DNA from: JAEUOS01 sp965279115
GTDB taxonomy: Bacteria; Pseudomonadota; Gammaproteobacteria; Burkholderiales; JAEUOS01
Reading direction: 5' to 3'
DNA length: 64,000 bases
Assembly (NCBI GenBank): GCA_965279115.1
Contig: OZ257137.1
Location: 2,108,001 to 2,172,000, forward strand
Part shown: positions 41,954 through 51,161 of the stretch, in pieces
Layout: every line of letters starts with the position of its first letter
Position numbering within the stretch: position 1 is the first letter of the stretch
Program-made: the position numbers and the translations under genes
The notes under the pieces: generated by a model
What the model was told of the DNA's origin: nothing
Seen by the model: only the letters and a program-made list of their open reading frames with translations
Database searches by the model: none

Positions 41954-42922
41954 ATGCTCAAGCCACTCGCCATCCTGATACTGGGCGCGACCCTGTTCGC
42001 CACACAAGCCGGCGCCCAGAGCTATCCCAACAAGCCCGTGAAGATCATGGTCGGCGCTTCCGCCGGTGGCGGCACCGATATCATCGCGCGCATGCTGGCC
42101 GATAAGTTCGGCGACGCCTTCAAGGCCAGCTTTGTGGTTGAAAACCGCCCCGGCGCTTCCAACACCATCGCCGCCGACCTGACCGCCAAGGCACCGCCTG
42201 ACGGCCATACCCTGTTGGCCGCCACCAACACCGGCCAGGCGATCGCGCCGCACCTTTTGAAGCTTGGCTTCGACCCGATCCGGGATTTGACGCCGATCGC
42301 GCTCATCGTCACCGTGCCCAACGTGCTGGCGGTCACGCCCTCGGTGCCGGCGAAGGACGTGCGGGAACTCATCGCCCTGATGAAGGCCAAGCCTGACGAA
42401 TTCAAGTTCGCGTCCTCCGGCATCGGCAGCACCCAGCACATCGCCGGCGAGGGCTTCAAGCACGCCACCGGTGTTTCCATGATCCATGTGCCCTACAAGG
42501 GCTCCAGTCAGGCGCACCTGGACGTGATTGCCGGCCAGGTGCAGGTGATGTTCGACACCACCTCATCCGCGATGGGCCACATCAAGGCCGGCAAGCTCAA
42601 GGTGCTCGCCGTCACCACGGCGCAACGCTCGGCCGAACTGCCCAATGTTCCGACCCTCGCCGAAGCCGGCGTGCCGGGCTTCGAGATGAGCACCTGGTAC
42701 GGCCTGTATGTCACCAACGGCACGCCGCGCGAGATCGTCGCGCGCCTGCAAGCCGAAACCGCGCGCATTCTCAAGCTGCCCGATATCCAGACCCGCTTGA
42801 AAGGGCTGGGCGGCGAGCCCGGCAACGTCACCCCCGAACAATTCGCCGCGATCAACAAAGCCGAGTACGAGCGCTTCGGCAAGCTGATCAAGGACGCCAA
42901 CATCAGGATCGAGGCGCAGTAA
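41954..42922 (+). CDS. Bug/TctC-family receptor (4)
   Basis: A 322-residue periplasmic receptor with a signal peptide cut near AGAQSYPNKPVK. It has GASAGGGTDIIARM, VVENRPGASNTIAADL and PPDGHTLL, plus SGIGSTQHIAGE. It is the first gene of an operon with pdxA2 (4 bases between them) under the GntR regulator. It probably captures the substrate that PdxA2 or its partners process. Confidence 0.92.
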   Translation: MLKPLAILILGATLFATQAGAQSYPNKPVKIMVGASAGGGTDIIARMLADKFGDAFKASFVVENRPGASNTIAADLTAKAPPDGHTLLAATNTGQAIAPHLLKLGFDPIRDLTPIALIVTVPNVLAVTPSVPAKDVRELIALMKAKPDEFKFASSGIGSTQHIAGEGFKHATGVSMIHVPYKGSSQAHLDVIAGQVQVMFDTTSSAMGHIKAGKLKVLAVTTAQRSAELPNVPTLAEAGVPGFEMSTWYGLYVTNGTPREIVARLQAETARILKLPDIQTRLKGLGGEPGNVTPEQFAAINKAEYERFGKLIKDANIRIEAQ

Positions 42923-42926
42923 GTCC

Positions 42927-43907
42927 ATGAAACCCACCATCGCTCTCTTTACAGGCGACCCGGCCGGCATCGGCCCGGAACTCACCGCCAAGCTGCTGGC
43001 CGACGCCGAAACATCGGCGCGCGCCGACATCATCCTCATCGGCAATCGCGCCACCTTCGCCGAGGGCGCCGCGGCCGGAGGCACGGCTGCCCCGGCTGCA
43101 TCGATCCGCATTCATCCGTGGGCCGGGCTGGACGCGCCCGCTTTCGCACGCGGCGTGGTGAGCGAGAAAAACGGCCGCTTCATGCTCGACGCGCTCGCCG
43201 AAGGCACGCGCCTGGTGACCGCAGGCAAGGCCGACGCCCTGTGCTTCGCCCCCCTCAACAAGGGCGCGCTGCGCGCCGGCGGCATGCACCACGAGGACGA
43301 GATGCGCTGGTTCGCGGAACTGCTGGGCCATACCGGTGTGTGCGGCGAACTCAACGTGCTGGAGAGCCTGTGGACCTCGCGCGTCACCTCCCATGTGCCG
43401 CTCCGCGAGGTGAGCGGCCTGCTCACCGCCGAGAAAGTTGCCGACGCGATCCGCATGATCACTGAAGCATTGCGCGCAGCCGGCAAGACCAGCCCACGGG
43501 TGGCGGTATGCGGGCTCAATCCGCACAACGGCGACAACGGCAACTATGGCGACGAGGAAGGTCGCATCATCGAACCTGGCGTGAAGCTCGCGGCCTCACG
43601 TGGCTACGCGGCCGACGGCCCGTTCTCGGCCGACACCGCCTTCGTGCGGGCGATCCGCAAGGACGGGCAGGGCTATGACGGCGTGGTCACCATGTTCCAC
43701 GACCAGGGCCAGATCGCCATGAAGCTGATGGGCTTCGAGCGCGGTGTCACGGTGCAGGGTGGTCTGCCGATTCCCATCACCACGCCGGCCCATGGCACGG
43801 CCTACGACATCGCCGGGAAAGGGCTGGCCAATCCGCAGGCGATGAAGAACGCTTTCGACATCGCCTGCCGGATGGGGGCGAGCCGAAAGACGGGCGCCCC
43901 TGCCTGA
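42927..43907 (+). CDS. pdxA2: PdxA2-type 4-phosphoerythronate/hydroxythreonine dehydrogenase
   Basis: A 326-residue member of the PdxA family of NAD-dependent dehydrogenases. The three metal-binding histidines are present: His156 (TSHVPL), His200 (LNPHNG) and His258 (FHDQGQ), as is the N-terminal GDPAGIGPE. The biosynthetic PdxA makes pyridoxine precursors; the operon with a Bug receptor and a GntR regulator instead points to a catabolic PdxA2 role on a phosphorylated or hydroxylated C4-type acid. The substrate remains unknown. No kinase (DUF1537) is seen beside it, which is usual for PdxA2 loci. Confidence 0.85.
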   Translation: MKPTIALFTGDPAGIGPELTAKLLADAETSARADIILIGNRATFAEGAAAGGTAAPAASIRIHPWAGLDAPAFARGVVSEKNGRFMLDALAEGTRLVTAGKADALCFAPLNKGALRAGGMHHEDEMRWFAELLGHTGVCGELNVLESLWTSRVTSHVPLREVSGLLTAEKVADAIRMITEALRAAGKTSPRVAVCGLNPHNGDNGNYGDEEGRIIEPGVKLAASRGYAADGPFSADTAFVRAIRKDGQGYDGVVTMFHDQGQIAMKLMGFERGVTVQGGLPIPITTPAHGTAYDIAGKGLANPQAMKNAFDIACRMGASRKTGAPA

Positions 43908-43913
43908 CCGGGG

Positions 43914-44219
43914 CTATACGCCCCAGAGGATGTCACTGCCGCGCTCGCCGGATCGCTCGAGCATTTCGACAAAGGGTTGTATGCGCGTTCTGAGCGGCAC
44001 GTAAGCGCGCGCCGCCTCGGGCTCCGCATCCTCGTCGGGCGCCGCGCCGGCATCGGCGGAAACCGCAGCCCGCAGGCGTGCCACCGCCTGCGGTGCTTCG
44101 GCGGCGGTGATCACGCCGCGCACGCCGAATTCCTTGCCGATGATGGCGAGCACCTGCTTCGCATTGGCATCGAGCATGGTGACGTCGCCACAGGCCTTGG
44201 TCTTGAAGGTGATCGCCAT
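43914..44219 (-). CDS. DUF1840 protein
   Basis: A 101-residue protein with the DUF1840 pattern (MAITFKTKACGDVTMLDANAKQVLAIIGKE...GVITAAEAPQAV), a family restricted largely to betaproteobacteria, function unknown. It starts only 4 bases from the stop of the RND permease and is the last gene of that transcript. It converges on pdxA2 with 6 bases between the genes. Confidence 0.88.
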   Translation of the reverse strand: MAITFKTKACGDVTMLDANAKQVLAIIGKEFGVRGVITAAEAPQAVARLRAAVSADAGAAPDEDAEPEAARAYVPLRTRIQPFVEMLERSGERGSDILWGV

Positions 44220-44223
44220 GGGG

Positions 44224-47200
44224 TCAGGCAGTCGCTGTTTCGGTACGCGGAGTCGACGGGGTCTGCGGCTTGCCGGACATGAGCTTGACCAGCCGGTCCA
44301 TGTAAACGTAGACCACCGGCGTGAGATAGAGCGTGAGGAACTGCGACACCACCAGTCCGCCCACCACCGCCATGCCCAGCGGCACGCGCTCCGCGCCCGC
44401 ACCGTGGCCGATGGCGATGGGCAGCGTGCCGGCCAGCGCCGCCATGGTGGTCATCATGATCGGGCGGAAGCGGATCAGGCTGGCCTCGTAGATGGCCTCT
44501 TGCGCACCGACGCCCTCGCGCTCCCTCTCGATGGCGAAGTCGATCATCATGATGGCGTTTTTCTTGACGATGCCGATCAGCATGATCACGCCCACGAAGG
44601 CATAAAGCGACAAGTCGAGGTTGAACAGATAAAGCGTCAGGAGGGCGCCCAACCCCGCCGATGGCAGCCCGGAAAGAATGGTGATCGGATGGATGAAGCT
44701 CTCGTAGAGGATGCCCAGCACGATGTAGATCACCAGTACCGCCACGATCAGGAGGATGCCCAGGCCCTTGAGGGAGTCCTGGAAGGCTTGCGCGGTGCCC
44801 TGGAAGGAGCCGTTGAGCGAAACCGGCATGGCCAGTTCGCGCTCGACGGCGCGGACCCGGTCGACCGCGTCGCCCAGCGCCACGCCCTGCGCCAGATTGA
44901 ACGAGATGGTGACCGAAGGCAGCTGCCCCTGGTGGTTGATGGTGAGCGCCTGGTTCTTGCGCGTCACGCGCGCCACCGAGTCCAGCGGGATCAGCTTGCC
45001 CTGCGACGAGCGCACGTAGATCTTGGAAAGCGCGGTCGGGTCGTTCTGGAATTCCGGCGCCACTTCCATGATCACCTGGTACTGCGCGGTCGAACCGTAA
45101 ATGGTCGATACCTGCCGGGTGGAGAACGAACTGGTGAGCGCCTCCTGCACCTGCGCGACGGTCAAGCCCAATTGCGGCAGCTTGTCGCGGTCGATATCCA
45201 GTGTGGCCGTCGGGCTGTTGTTGTAAAGGTTCGAGGTCACATCCTGCAGGCCCTCGATCTTGCGGAAGCGCGCCAGGAACTGGTTGGACCATGAATACAG
45301 CTCCTCAAGGTCGCTCCCCTGCAGCGTGTACTGGTATTGCGCGCTGGTGAGTTGCCCGCCGATGCGGATGGGCGGCGGATTCTGCAGCGCCACGCGTATG
45401 CCCGGCACGACCGCGACCTTGGCTCGCAGGCGCGCGACGATCTCCGCAGGCTTGGACTTGCGCTCCGCACGCGGCTTGAGGCGCAGGAAGAGCGTTCCGG
45501 AGTTCGCGGTGGCACGCGGCCCGCCAGCGCCGACACTCGAGTTGACCGCCGCGATATCCGGGTCCCTGGCGATGATCTCGGCCACCTCGATCTGGCGCGC
45601 CGCCATGGCGGCGAAGGAGGAGTCCTGCCCGCCTTCGGTGAAGGCGATGAGCTGGCCGGTGTCGCCCGGCGGCAGGAAGTCCTTGGGGACATAGAAATAC
45701 AGCACGCCGGTGAAGCCGGCGGTGACAAAGAACACCACCAGCACCACGAAGCGGTGTTTGAGCGCCCAGCCGAGCGAGTCGCGATAGCCCGCCAGGGTGG
45801 CCTCGTAGCCGCGCTCGAACAGGTTGAACAGAAAGCCGTGCTTTTCGCCGTGGTGCGAGCGCACGAAACGGCTGGTCAGCATCGGCGTGAGGGTCAGCGA
45901 AACGAAGCCGGACACCAGGATCGCCGCGCAGATGGTGACCGCGAATTCGTGCAGCAGGCGTCCGACGATACCGCTCATGAACATCACCGGAATGAACACC
46001 GCGATCAGCGACAGGGTCATCGAGATGATGGTGAAGCCGATCTCCTTCGAGCCCTTGAACGCCGCCTCCATCGGCGACATGCCGCCCTCGATGTGGCGCA
46101 CGATGTTTTCCAGCATGACGATGGCGTCATCGACCACGAAGCCCACCGCCAGTGTCAGCGCCAGGAGCGACAGGTTGTCCAGGCTGTAGCCCAGCGCGTA
46201 CATCAGCGCGAAAGTGCCCACCACCGATATCGGCAGCGCAACCGAGGGAATCAGCGTGGCGGAGAGGTTGCGCAGGAACAGGAAGATCACCAGGACCACC
46301 AGCACCGCCGCCAGCACCAGGGTGAACTTGACGTCATCCACCGATTCGCGGATCGACTGGGTGCGGTCGAAGAACACGTCCATCTTGATGGCTGGCGGCA
46401 GCTTGGCCTGGAAAGCCGGCAGCACGCGCTTGATGTTCTCGACCATCTCGATGGTGTTGGTGCCGGGCTGGCGCTGTATCGCCAGTACGATGGAGCGCTT
46501 GCCGTTGAACCAGTTCGCGACCCGCGTGTTCTCGACACTGTCGACCAGGTCGGCCACCTGGTCGAGCTTCACCGGCGCGCCGTTGCGATAAACCACCGTG
46601 ACATTGCGGTAGTCGATGGCACGCTCGAGCTGCCCGTTGGAGCGCACCGCGAGGGTCTGCCTTGAACCTTCGAGGATGCCGGTGGGTTTGTTGACGTTGC
46701 CCTGGGCGATGGATTGCTGCACTTCATCGAGGCCTACGCCCATGGCGGCCAGCTTGTTCGGGTCCAGCCGCACGCGCACGGCGTATTTCTGCGAACCGAA
46801 CACGTTGACCAGTGCCACCCCCGACACGGTGGAAAGACGCTGCGCGAGCTGGGTTTCGGCGTACTCATTGACCACCGAAAGCGGCAGGGTGTCGGAGGTC
46901 AGCGCGATGTAGTAGACCGGCGAGTCCGCCGGATTGACCTTGCGGAACGAAGGCGGGATCGTCATCTCGACCGGCAGCTTGCGCTGCGCCACTGCCATTG
47001 CCGACTGCACATCCTGGGCTGCGGCGTCGATGTCGCGACTGAGCGAGAACGAAAGCGTGATCGAGGTGGTGCCCTGTGCGCTCACGGAATTGAGCGCGTC
47101 GAGCCCCGCAATAGTGGAGAACTGCGCCTCCAGCGGCGTGGCGACCGCCGCCGCCATGGTTTCCGGCGACGCACCCGGCAGCTGCGCGGTCACCTGGATG

Positions 47201-47331
47201 GTCGGGAAATCCACCTGTGGCAGCTCGCTCACCGGCAACTTGAAGTAGGAAATCGCACCGAATACCAGCAACGCCGCCATCAGCAGCGTGGTCATGACCG
47301 GGCGCTTGATGCACAACTCGGGCAGGTTCAT
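44224..47331 (-). CDS. RND multidrug efflux permease (MdtB/MdtC/MuxB-like)
   Basis: A 1035-residue inner-membrane pump with 12 helices and two large periplasmic loops. The proton-relay Asp pair is in GFVVDDAIVMLEN. The N-terminus reads LPELCIKRPVMTTLLMAALLVFGAISYFKLPVSELPQVDFPTI, typical of the MdtBC/MuxBC branch. It pairs with the adaptor directly upstream, with an ATGA overlap, so they are translated together. No outer-membrane factor is encoded here, so a shared TolC-like partner is expected elsewhere. Confidence 0.92.
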   Translation of the reverse strand: MNLPELCIKRPVMTTLLMAALLVFGAISYFKLPVSELPQVDFPTIQVTAQLPGASPETMAAAVATPLEAQFSTIAGLDALNSVSAQGTTSITLSFSLSRDIDAAAQDVQSAMAVAQRKLPVEMTIPPSFRKVNPADSPVYYIALTSDTLPLSVVNEYAETQLAQRLSTVSGVALVNVFGSQKYAVRVRLDPNKLAAMGVGLDEVQQSIAQGNVNKPTGILEGSRQTLAVRSNGQLERAIDYRNVTVVYRNGAPVKLDQVADLVDSVENTRVANWFNGKRSIVLAIQRQPGTNTIEMVENIKRVLPAFQAKLPPAIKMDVFFDRTQSIRESVDDVKFTLVLAAVLVVLVIFLFLRNLSATLIPSVALPISVVGTFALMYALGYSLDNLSLLALTLAVGFVVDDAIVMLENIVRHIEGGMSPMEAAFKGSKEIGFTIISMTLSLIAVFIPVMFMSGIVGRLLHEFAVTICAAILVSGFVSLTLTPMLTSRFVRSHHGEKHGFLFNLFERGYEATLAGYRDSLGWALKHRFVVLVVFFVTAGFTGVLYFYVPKDFLPPGDTGQLIAFTEGGQDSSFAAMAARQIEVAEIIARDPDIAAVNSSVGAGGPRATANSGTLFLRLKPRAERKSKPAEIVARLRAKVAVVPGIRVALQNPPPIRIGGQLTSAQYQYTLQGSDLEELYSWSNQFLARFRKIEGLQDVTSNLYNNSPTATLDIDRDKLPQLGLTVAQVQEALTSSFSTRQVSTIYGSTAQYQVIMEVAPEFQNDPTALSKIYVRSSQGKLIPLDSVARVTRKNQALTINHQGQLPSVTISFNLAQGVALGDAVDRVRAVERELAMPVSLNGSFQGTAQAFQDSLKGLGILLIVAVLVIYIVLGILYESFIHPITILSGLPSAGLGALLTLYLFNLDLSLYAFVGVIMLIGIVKKNAIMMIDFAIEREREGVGAQEAIYEASLIRFRPIMMTTMAALAGTLPIAIGHGAGAERVPLGMAVVGGLVVSQFLTLYLTPVVYVYMDRLVKLMSGKPQTPSTPRTETATA

Positions 47332-48626
47332 TTTGCTTCTCCCTTATTGGCGGCCGCGGGTGTCGACTCGCTCTTCGCAGGGGGTGCGGCGGCAGCGCCC
47401 GGCGCGTCCGCCTTGGGTGCATCCCCTTTGGCGGCAGCCCCCTTCGCCCCGTCGCCCCTGGGCGGCCCCTTCCCGCCCTTGTCGGCGCCAGCACCGCGCG
47501 GATCGCGGGCCTCGTACTTGGCCCCCGGCGTCAGGCGCAATTGTCCGTCGATCACAACCTTGTCACCCGGATTCAACCCGGTTTCCACGATCAGCCTGTC
47601 CTTGGAGGCCGGCAGGACCTTGACGCGCCGGATCTCGACGGTCTGGTCGGGCTTGGCGACGTAGACGAAACTGCCATTCGGGCCCGCCTGCAGCGCTTCG
47701 GAAGGCATGACGATCGCGCCTTCGATATTGCGCAATGTCATCGAGATCTCGAGGAACTGCCCCGGCGTGAGCGCCTCATTGGCATTGTCGAACTTCGCCT
47801 TCATCTGGATGGTGCCGGTGGTCGAATCGACAGTGTTGTCGATGAACACCAGTTCGCCGACGTAGGTGGGGCCGGCATTGCCGGGCGCCTTCGCCTCGAC
47901 CTTGAGCTTGCCGGCAGCGCGGTCGCGGCCGATCTCGGCCAGCTGGTTTTCCGGCACCGCAAAGGTGGTGTAGATGGGTTTCAACTGGTTGATCACCACC
48001 AGGCTGGTGTCGTTGGCCTTGACGCTGCCGCCGGGAAACGCCAGCACCGCGCCGGCCACGCCGTCCATGGGGGATGTGATGACGGTGTAACTCAGCTGCA
48101 CCTTGGCAAGCTCAAGTGCGGCCAGGTCAGCCTTGACCGTGGCTTCCAGCGTGTCGACCGTGGCGCGAAAGCCGTCCAGCGTCGCGGTGGAGATGAAACC
48201 CTTGGCAAGCAGGTCCTGGTTGCGCGCGAGGTCGGCCTTGGCCTTGTCAAGCTGGGCCCGGTCGCGCGCGAGGTTGGCCTCGCTTTGCTGGACTTGCGCC
48301 TGCAACGCCCGCGCATCCAGCGTAACCATGGGCTGGCCCTTGCGGATGTGCTGTCCGGGTGCGTATTGCACAGCGGTGATCAATCCGTCGATGCGCGACT
48401 TGAGCGTCACCGTAGACAAGGCCTCGGTGCGGCCCACCACGTTGAAGCGCAGGGGAACATCCTTCTGCTCGACCGCAGCAATGGTCACCGGCGTGGGCCG
48501 CGGCGGCGTGCTGGCGGACTTGGCCGCGCCCGCGGTGGCGACCTGGCGCTGCTGGTAAAGATAGGCACCGCCGCCCGCAAGGGCGACAAAAACGATGGCC
48601 GCTACTACGCCGGTACGCTTCGACAT
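47328..48626 (-). CDS. RND efflux periplasmic adaptor (MdtA-like)
   Basis: A 432-residue membrane-fusion protein: an N-terminal membrane anchor or signal (residues 7-23), a coiled hairpin (about 110-190), a lipoyl-like and beta-barrel region (SRIDGLITAVQYAPGQHIRKGQPMVTL; YTVITSPMDGVAG) and an unusual Lys/Ala/Pro/Gly-rich tail (from about 370) that looks disordered. It links the RND pump to an outer-membrane channel. Start ATG 48626. Confidence 0.9.
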   Translation of the reverse strand: MSKRTGVVAAIVFVALAGGGAYLYQQRQVATAGAAKSASTPPRPTPVTIAAVEQKDVPLRFNVVGRTEALSTVTLKSRIDGLITAVQYAPGQHIRKGQPMVTLDARALQAQVQQSEANLARDRAQLDKAKADLARNQDLLAKGFISTATLDGFRATVDTLEATVKADLAALELAKVQLSYTVITSPMDGVAGAVLAFPGGSVKANDTSLVVINQLKPIYTTFAVPENQLAEIGRDRAAGKLKVEAKAPGNAGPTYVGELVFIDNTVDSTTGTIQMKAKFDNANEALTPGQFLEISMTLRNIEGAIVMPSEALQAGPNGSFVYVAKPDQTVEIRRVKVLPASKDRLIVETGLNPGDKVVIDGQLRLTPGAKYEARDPRGAGADKGGKGPPRGDGAKGAAAKGDAPKADAPGAAAAPPAKSESTPAAANKGEAK

Positions 48627-48797
48627 GAAATTCCTGAAGTTCTGATTGCGAACAATGGTGCGCCCGTCGCACCGCATCGAATATTATGGCCGTTTTTGAT
48701 GCGGTGGCGGCAAGTTCGCGACGCTTGCCTGACCATCCTTAACACTTGGCATCACGGTGGCATTCCGCCAGCGCCCGGCCTCGTTGGCCGGCGGCGG

Positions 48798-49955
48798 TCA
48801 CAGGCCGCGCTTCAGGCGGCGCACTCCTTCGGCAAGGCGCTCCTCGCCGGCGGCAAAACACCATCGCACGAAGCCTTCACCTTCAGGCCCGAACGCCGCC
48901 CCTGGCGCGACCCCCAGGCCATGCTCGCTGACCAGGCGCTTGCAAAATGAAAGGCTGTCGCCCATTCCGCGAACGCGGAAGAACGCATACATCGCGCCCG
49001 GCGGGGCGACCGCCTCGACGCCTTCAATGCTTGCGAGTTCGCGGTGCAGGAAGTCGCGCGCCGCCTTGAGCCGAGCCACAAAGCCGCGGGTTACCGCGTC
49101 GCCCTGCGACACCGCGGCCACCCCCGCACGCTGGACGAACATCTGCGCGCACGAGGTGTTGTATTCGATGATCTTGCCGACGTCGGCGATCAACCCGGCC
49201 GGACCGGTGATCCAGCCCAGGCGCCAGCCGGTCATGAGCCACGACTTGGAGAAGGTATTGGCGCTAACCACCCGGTCGTCGGCGTCTGCGATGTCCAGAA
49301 AGGACGGCGCGACATCCGCCGCGAAATAGAGGCGCTCGTAGGCATCGTCGGCAAGAATCCAGATGCCATGCTTGCGGCAGTGTTCCAGAAGCACCCGCTG
49401 GCTGGCGCTGTCGATGGTCCAGCCGGTCGGGTTGTTGGGTGAATTCAGGATCAGCAGCCGGGTTTGCGGTGTCAGCGCAGCGATCAGCTTGCCAAGATCG
49501 AGGCGCCAGCCGAATTGCGCATCGAAGTGCAGCGGCACCGCATGCATGTCAGCCGAGAGAATCTTCGGCCCTTCTATCAGGTTGGGCCAGAGCGGGGTTA
49601 CCGCGACCACCCGGTCGCCCGGTGAAATGAGCGCCTGGAAGCACAGCATCAGCGCATTCATCCCCGAATTGGTCACCGCGATGTTGTCCGGCGCGCACGC
49701 GCCATGCAGTCGGGCGGTATAGCCTGCGAGGGCATCGCGCAGTTCGGGAATCCCGAGGTTCTGGTTGTAAAAGGTCTCGCCCGCGTTGAGCGACGCGATG
49801 GCGGCCTCGCGTATGAACGCCGGGGTCACTTCATCCGGCTCGCCGAACCAGAAAGGCAGGACGCCTTCGCGCCCCATGCCCGCATTGGCGACCTCGCGGA
49901 TTTTCGATTGCGAGAGCGCGCGAACCGCGTCGCGCGCCATGGGCAGATTGTTCAT
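48798..49955 (-). CDS. Class I/II aminotransferase
   Basis: A 385-residue PLP enzyme of the AspC/AlaT fold. It has NSPNNPTG, DDAYERLYF, and the PLP lysine in NTFSKSWLMTGWRLGW. It would transfer amino groups between amino and oxo acids; the substrate is uncertain. The ATG at 49955 begins the conserved part. It diverges from the CYTH gene with 78 bases between them. Confidence 0.9.
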   Translation of the reverse strand: MNNLPMARDAVRALSQSKIREVANAGMGREGVLPFWFGEPDEVTPAFIREAAIASLNAGETFYNQNLGIPELRDALAGYTARLHGACAPDNIAVTNSGMNALMLCFQALISPGDRVVAVTPLWPNLIEGPKILSADMHAVPLHFDAQFGWRLDLGKLIAALTPQTRLLILNSPNNPTGWTIDSASQRVLLEHCRKHGIWILADDAYERLYFAADVAPSFLDIADADDRVVSANTFSKSWLMTGWRLGWITGPAGLIADVGKIIEYNTSCAQMFVQRAGVAAVSQGDAVTRGFVARLKAARDFLHRELASIEGVEAVAPPGAMYAFFRVRGMGDSLSFCKRLVSEHGLGVAPGAAFGPEGEGFVRWCFAAGEERLAEGVRRLKRGL

Positions 49956-50033
49956 TTGCGCATGATACCCATCATCGGAGGTGCAACGCCGCATCCTTTC
50001 GGGCACAATACGCCAACCTTGAGCCTCCCTTCC

Positions 50034-50672
50034 ATGGCCGCCAATACCGAGATTGAAATCAAGCTTGCCTGTGGTGCCCACCATGCGAAGGCGCTGCTGA
50101 AGCATCCGGTAATTTCACAAGGGGCGGTTGAAACCGGCCACTCCCGCGAAAAGCTCCTCAACCTGTATTTCGATACTGAAGAGTATGAGTTGCGCCGCCG
50201 CAAGATCGCGCTGCGACTCAGACGCTACGGCAGGCACTGGCTGCAGACCCTGAAGGCGTCCGGTGATCGCAAGAATGGCGTGGCGATGCGCCGCGAATGG
50301 GAAATGCCGGTCGCGGGACCGGCACTTGAACTCGACAAGTTTCACGATACCCCCCTTCGGGAGGCACTGGCGGCAATCGGCAAGCGCGAGCGCCTGCAAC
50401 CGATCTTCCGGGTCGAATTCATGCGCGAGGCCTGGCTGCTGAAGCCGTTTCCACGCTTCGCGCCGGACTTCACCGCCGAAGTCGCGTTCGACCACGGCAA
50501 GATCATCTCCAACTCCAAGACCGAGCGCATCAGCGAGATCGAACTCGAGCTCAAGTCAGGCCATGTGCGCGAACTGGAGTACCTCGCGCACGTACTCATG
50601 CGCGACCTCAAGATCAAGGAAGAACCGCGCAGCAAGGCGCGGCGCGGCTACGCCATGTTGCAGGCGGCGTAG
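50034..50672 (+). CDS. CYTH-domain protein (inorganic triphosphatase-like)
   Basis: A 212-residue CYTH (triphosphate tunnel) protein. E7-I-E-I-K11 is the ExExK signature of the family, and further basic residues (RRKIALRLRRYG; LQTLKASG; REWE) and acidic ones (EIELELKSG) line the tunnel. Members hydrolyse inorganic triphosphate or similar. It lacks the C-terminal CHAD domain seen in longer relatives. Confidence 0.88.
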   Translation: MAANTEIEIKLACGAHHAKALLKHPVISQGAVETGHSREKLLNLYFDTEEYELRRRKIALRLRRYGRHWLQTLKASGDRKNGVAMRREWEMPVAGPALELDKFHDTPLREALAAIGKRERLQPIFRVEFMREAWLLKPFPRFAPDFTAEVAFDHGKIISNSKTERISEIELELKSGHVRELEYLAHVLMRDLKIKEEPRSKARRGYAMLQAA

Positions 50673-50700
50673 CGCGGCTGCCGGACGAAGCCGCGCCTAC
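50669..50700. terminator. Hairpin between convergent genes
   Basis: A stem of CGCGGCT/AGCCGCG, extended by GTAG/CTAC across a one-base bulge, starts at the CYTH stop and reaches the DsrE stop. No T-run. Confidence 0.4.
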
Positions 50701-51116
50701 GGCTTGAGGTAGGCGAATTTCTCGCGGGCCTGCAGGTTGGCGATGCGCACCACACCCGACGGCGTGAACGAAGGCCCCAGAATGAACTGGTCCTTCTTCA
50801 GGTTGCGGTTCCTGAGGGTGATTTCGCAGATTTCGAACTTGACCCCCCGCGATGAAAGGTCGCTCACCAGCGCGGCGAATTCCTGGTTGTTGGTGGTCTT
50901 GGCGCCTTCCATGAGGAAGTCCACCCCCTCCGCATGCGCCACCGCGACGATCTGCGCCTTGGGATCCACATCGAGGTGGTTGCGGATGTTGCGCAAGCCC
51001 TTGGTGGCCTGGGCGATGCCGCTGTCGAAGTGGTAGACCACCTTGTCCTGGGCGGATGCGGCCAGGCTTGCCATGCCGAGCAACAGGGCGGCGAGTGCAT
51101 TCTTGAGCAGGTTCAC
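50697..51116 (-). CDS. Exported DsrE-family protein
   Basis: A 139-residue protein with a signal peptide (to SLAASAQD) and a DsrE/DsrF-like domain (KVVYHFDSGIAQATKGLRNIRNHL; IVAVAHAEGVDFL; GVKFEICEITLRNR). The only cysteine in the fold is in FEICEI, in the position that carries sulfur in some DsrE proteins. It may handle sulfur in the periplasm (inference). The start is GTG at 51116 with GAAGGAGAG upstream. Confidence 0.8.
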   Translation of the reverse strand: MNLLKNALAALLLGMASLAASAQDKVVYHFDSGIAQATKGLRNIRNHLDVDPKAQIVAVAHAEGVDFLMEGAKTTNNQEFAALVSDLSSRGVKFEICEITLRNRNLKKDQFILGPSFTPSGVVRIANLQAREKFAYLKP

Positions 51117-51161
51117 GATCTCTCCTTCGTTGCTGATTCCGAAAGCGGGGGCGCTTCCGGT

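Noticed and set aside
43914..44219. DUF1840 as part of the pdxA2 operon
   Set aside because: It is on the opposite strand and lies 4 bases after the RND permease, so it belongs to the efflux transcript.
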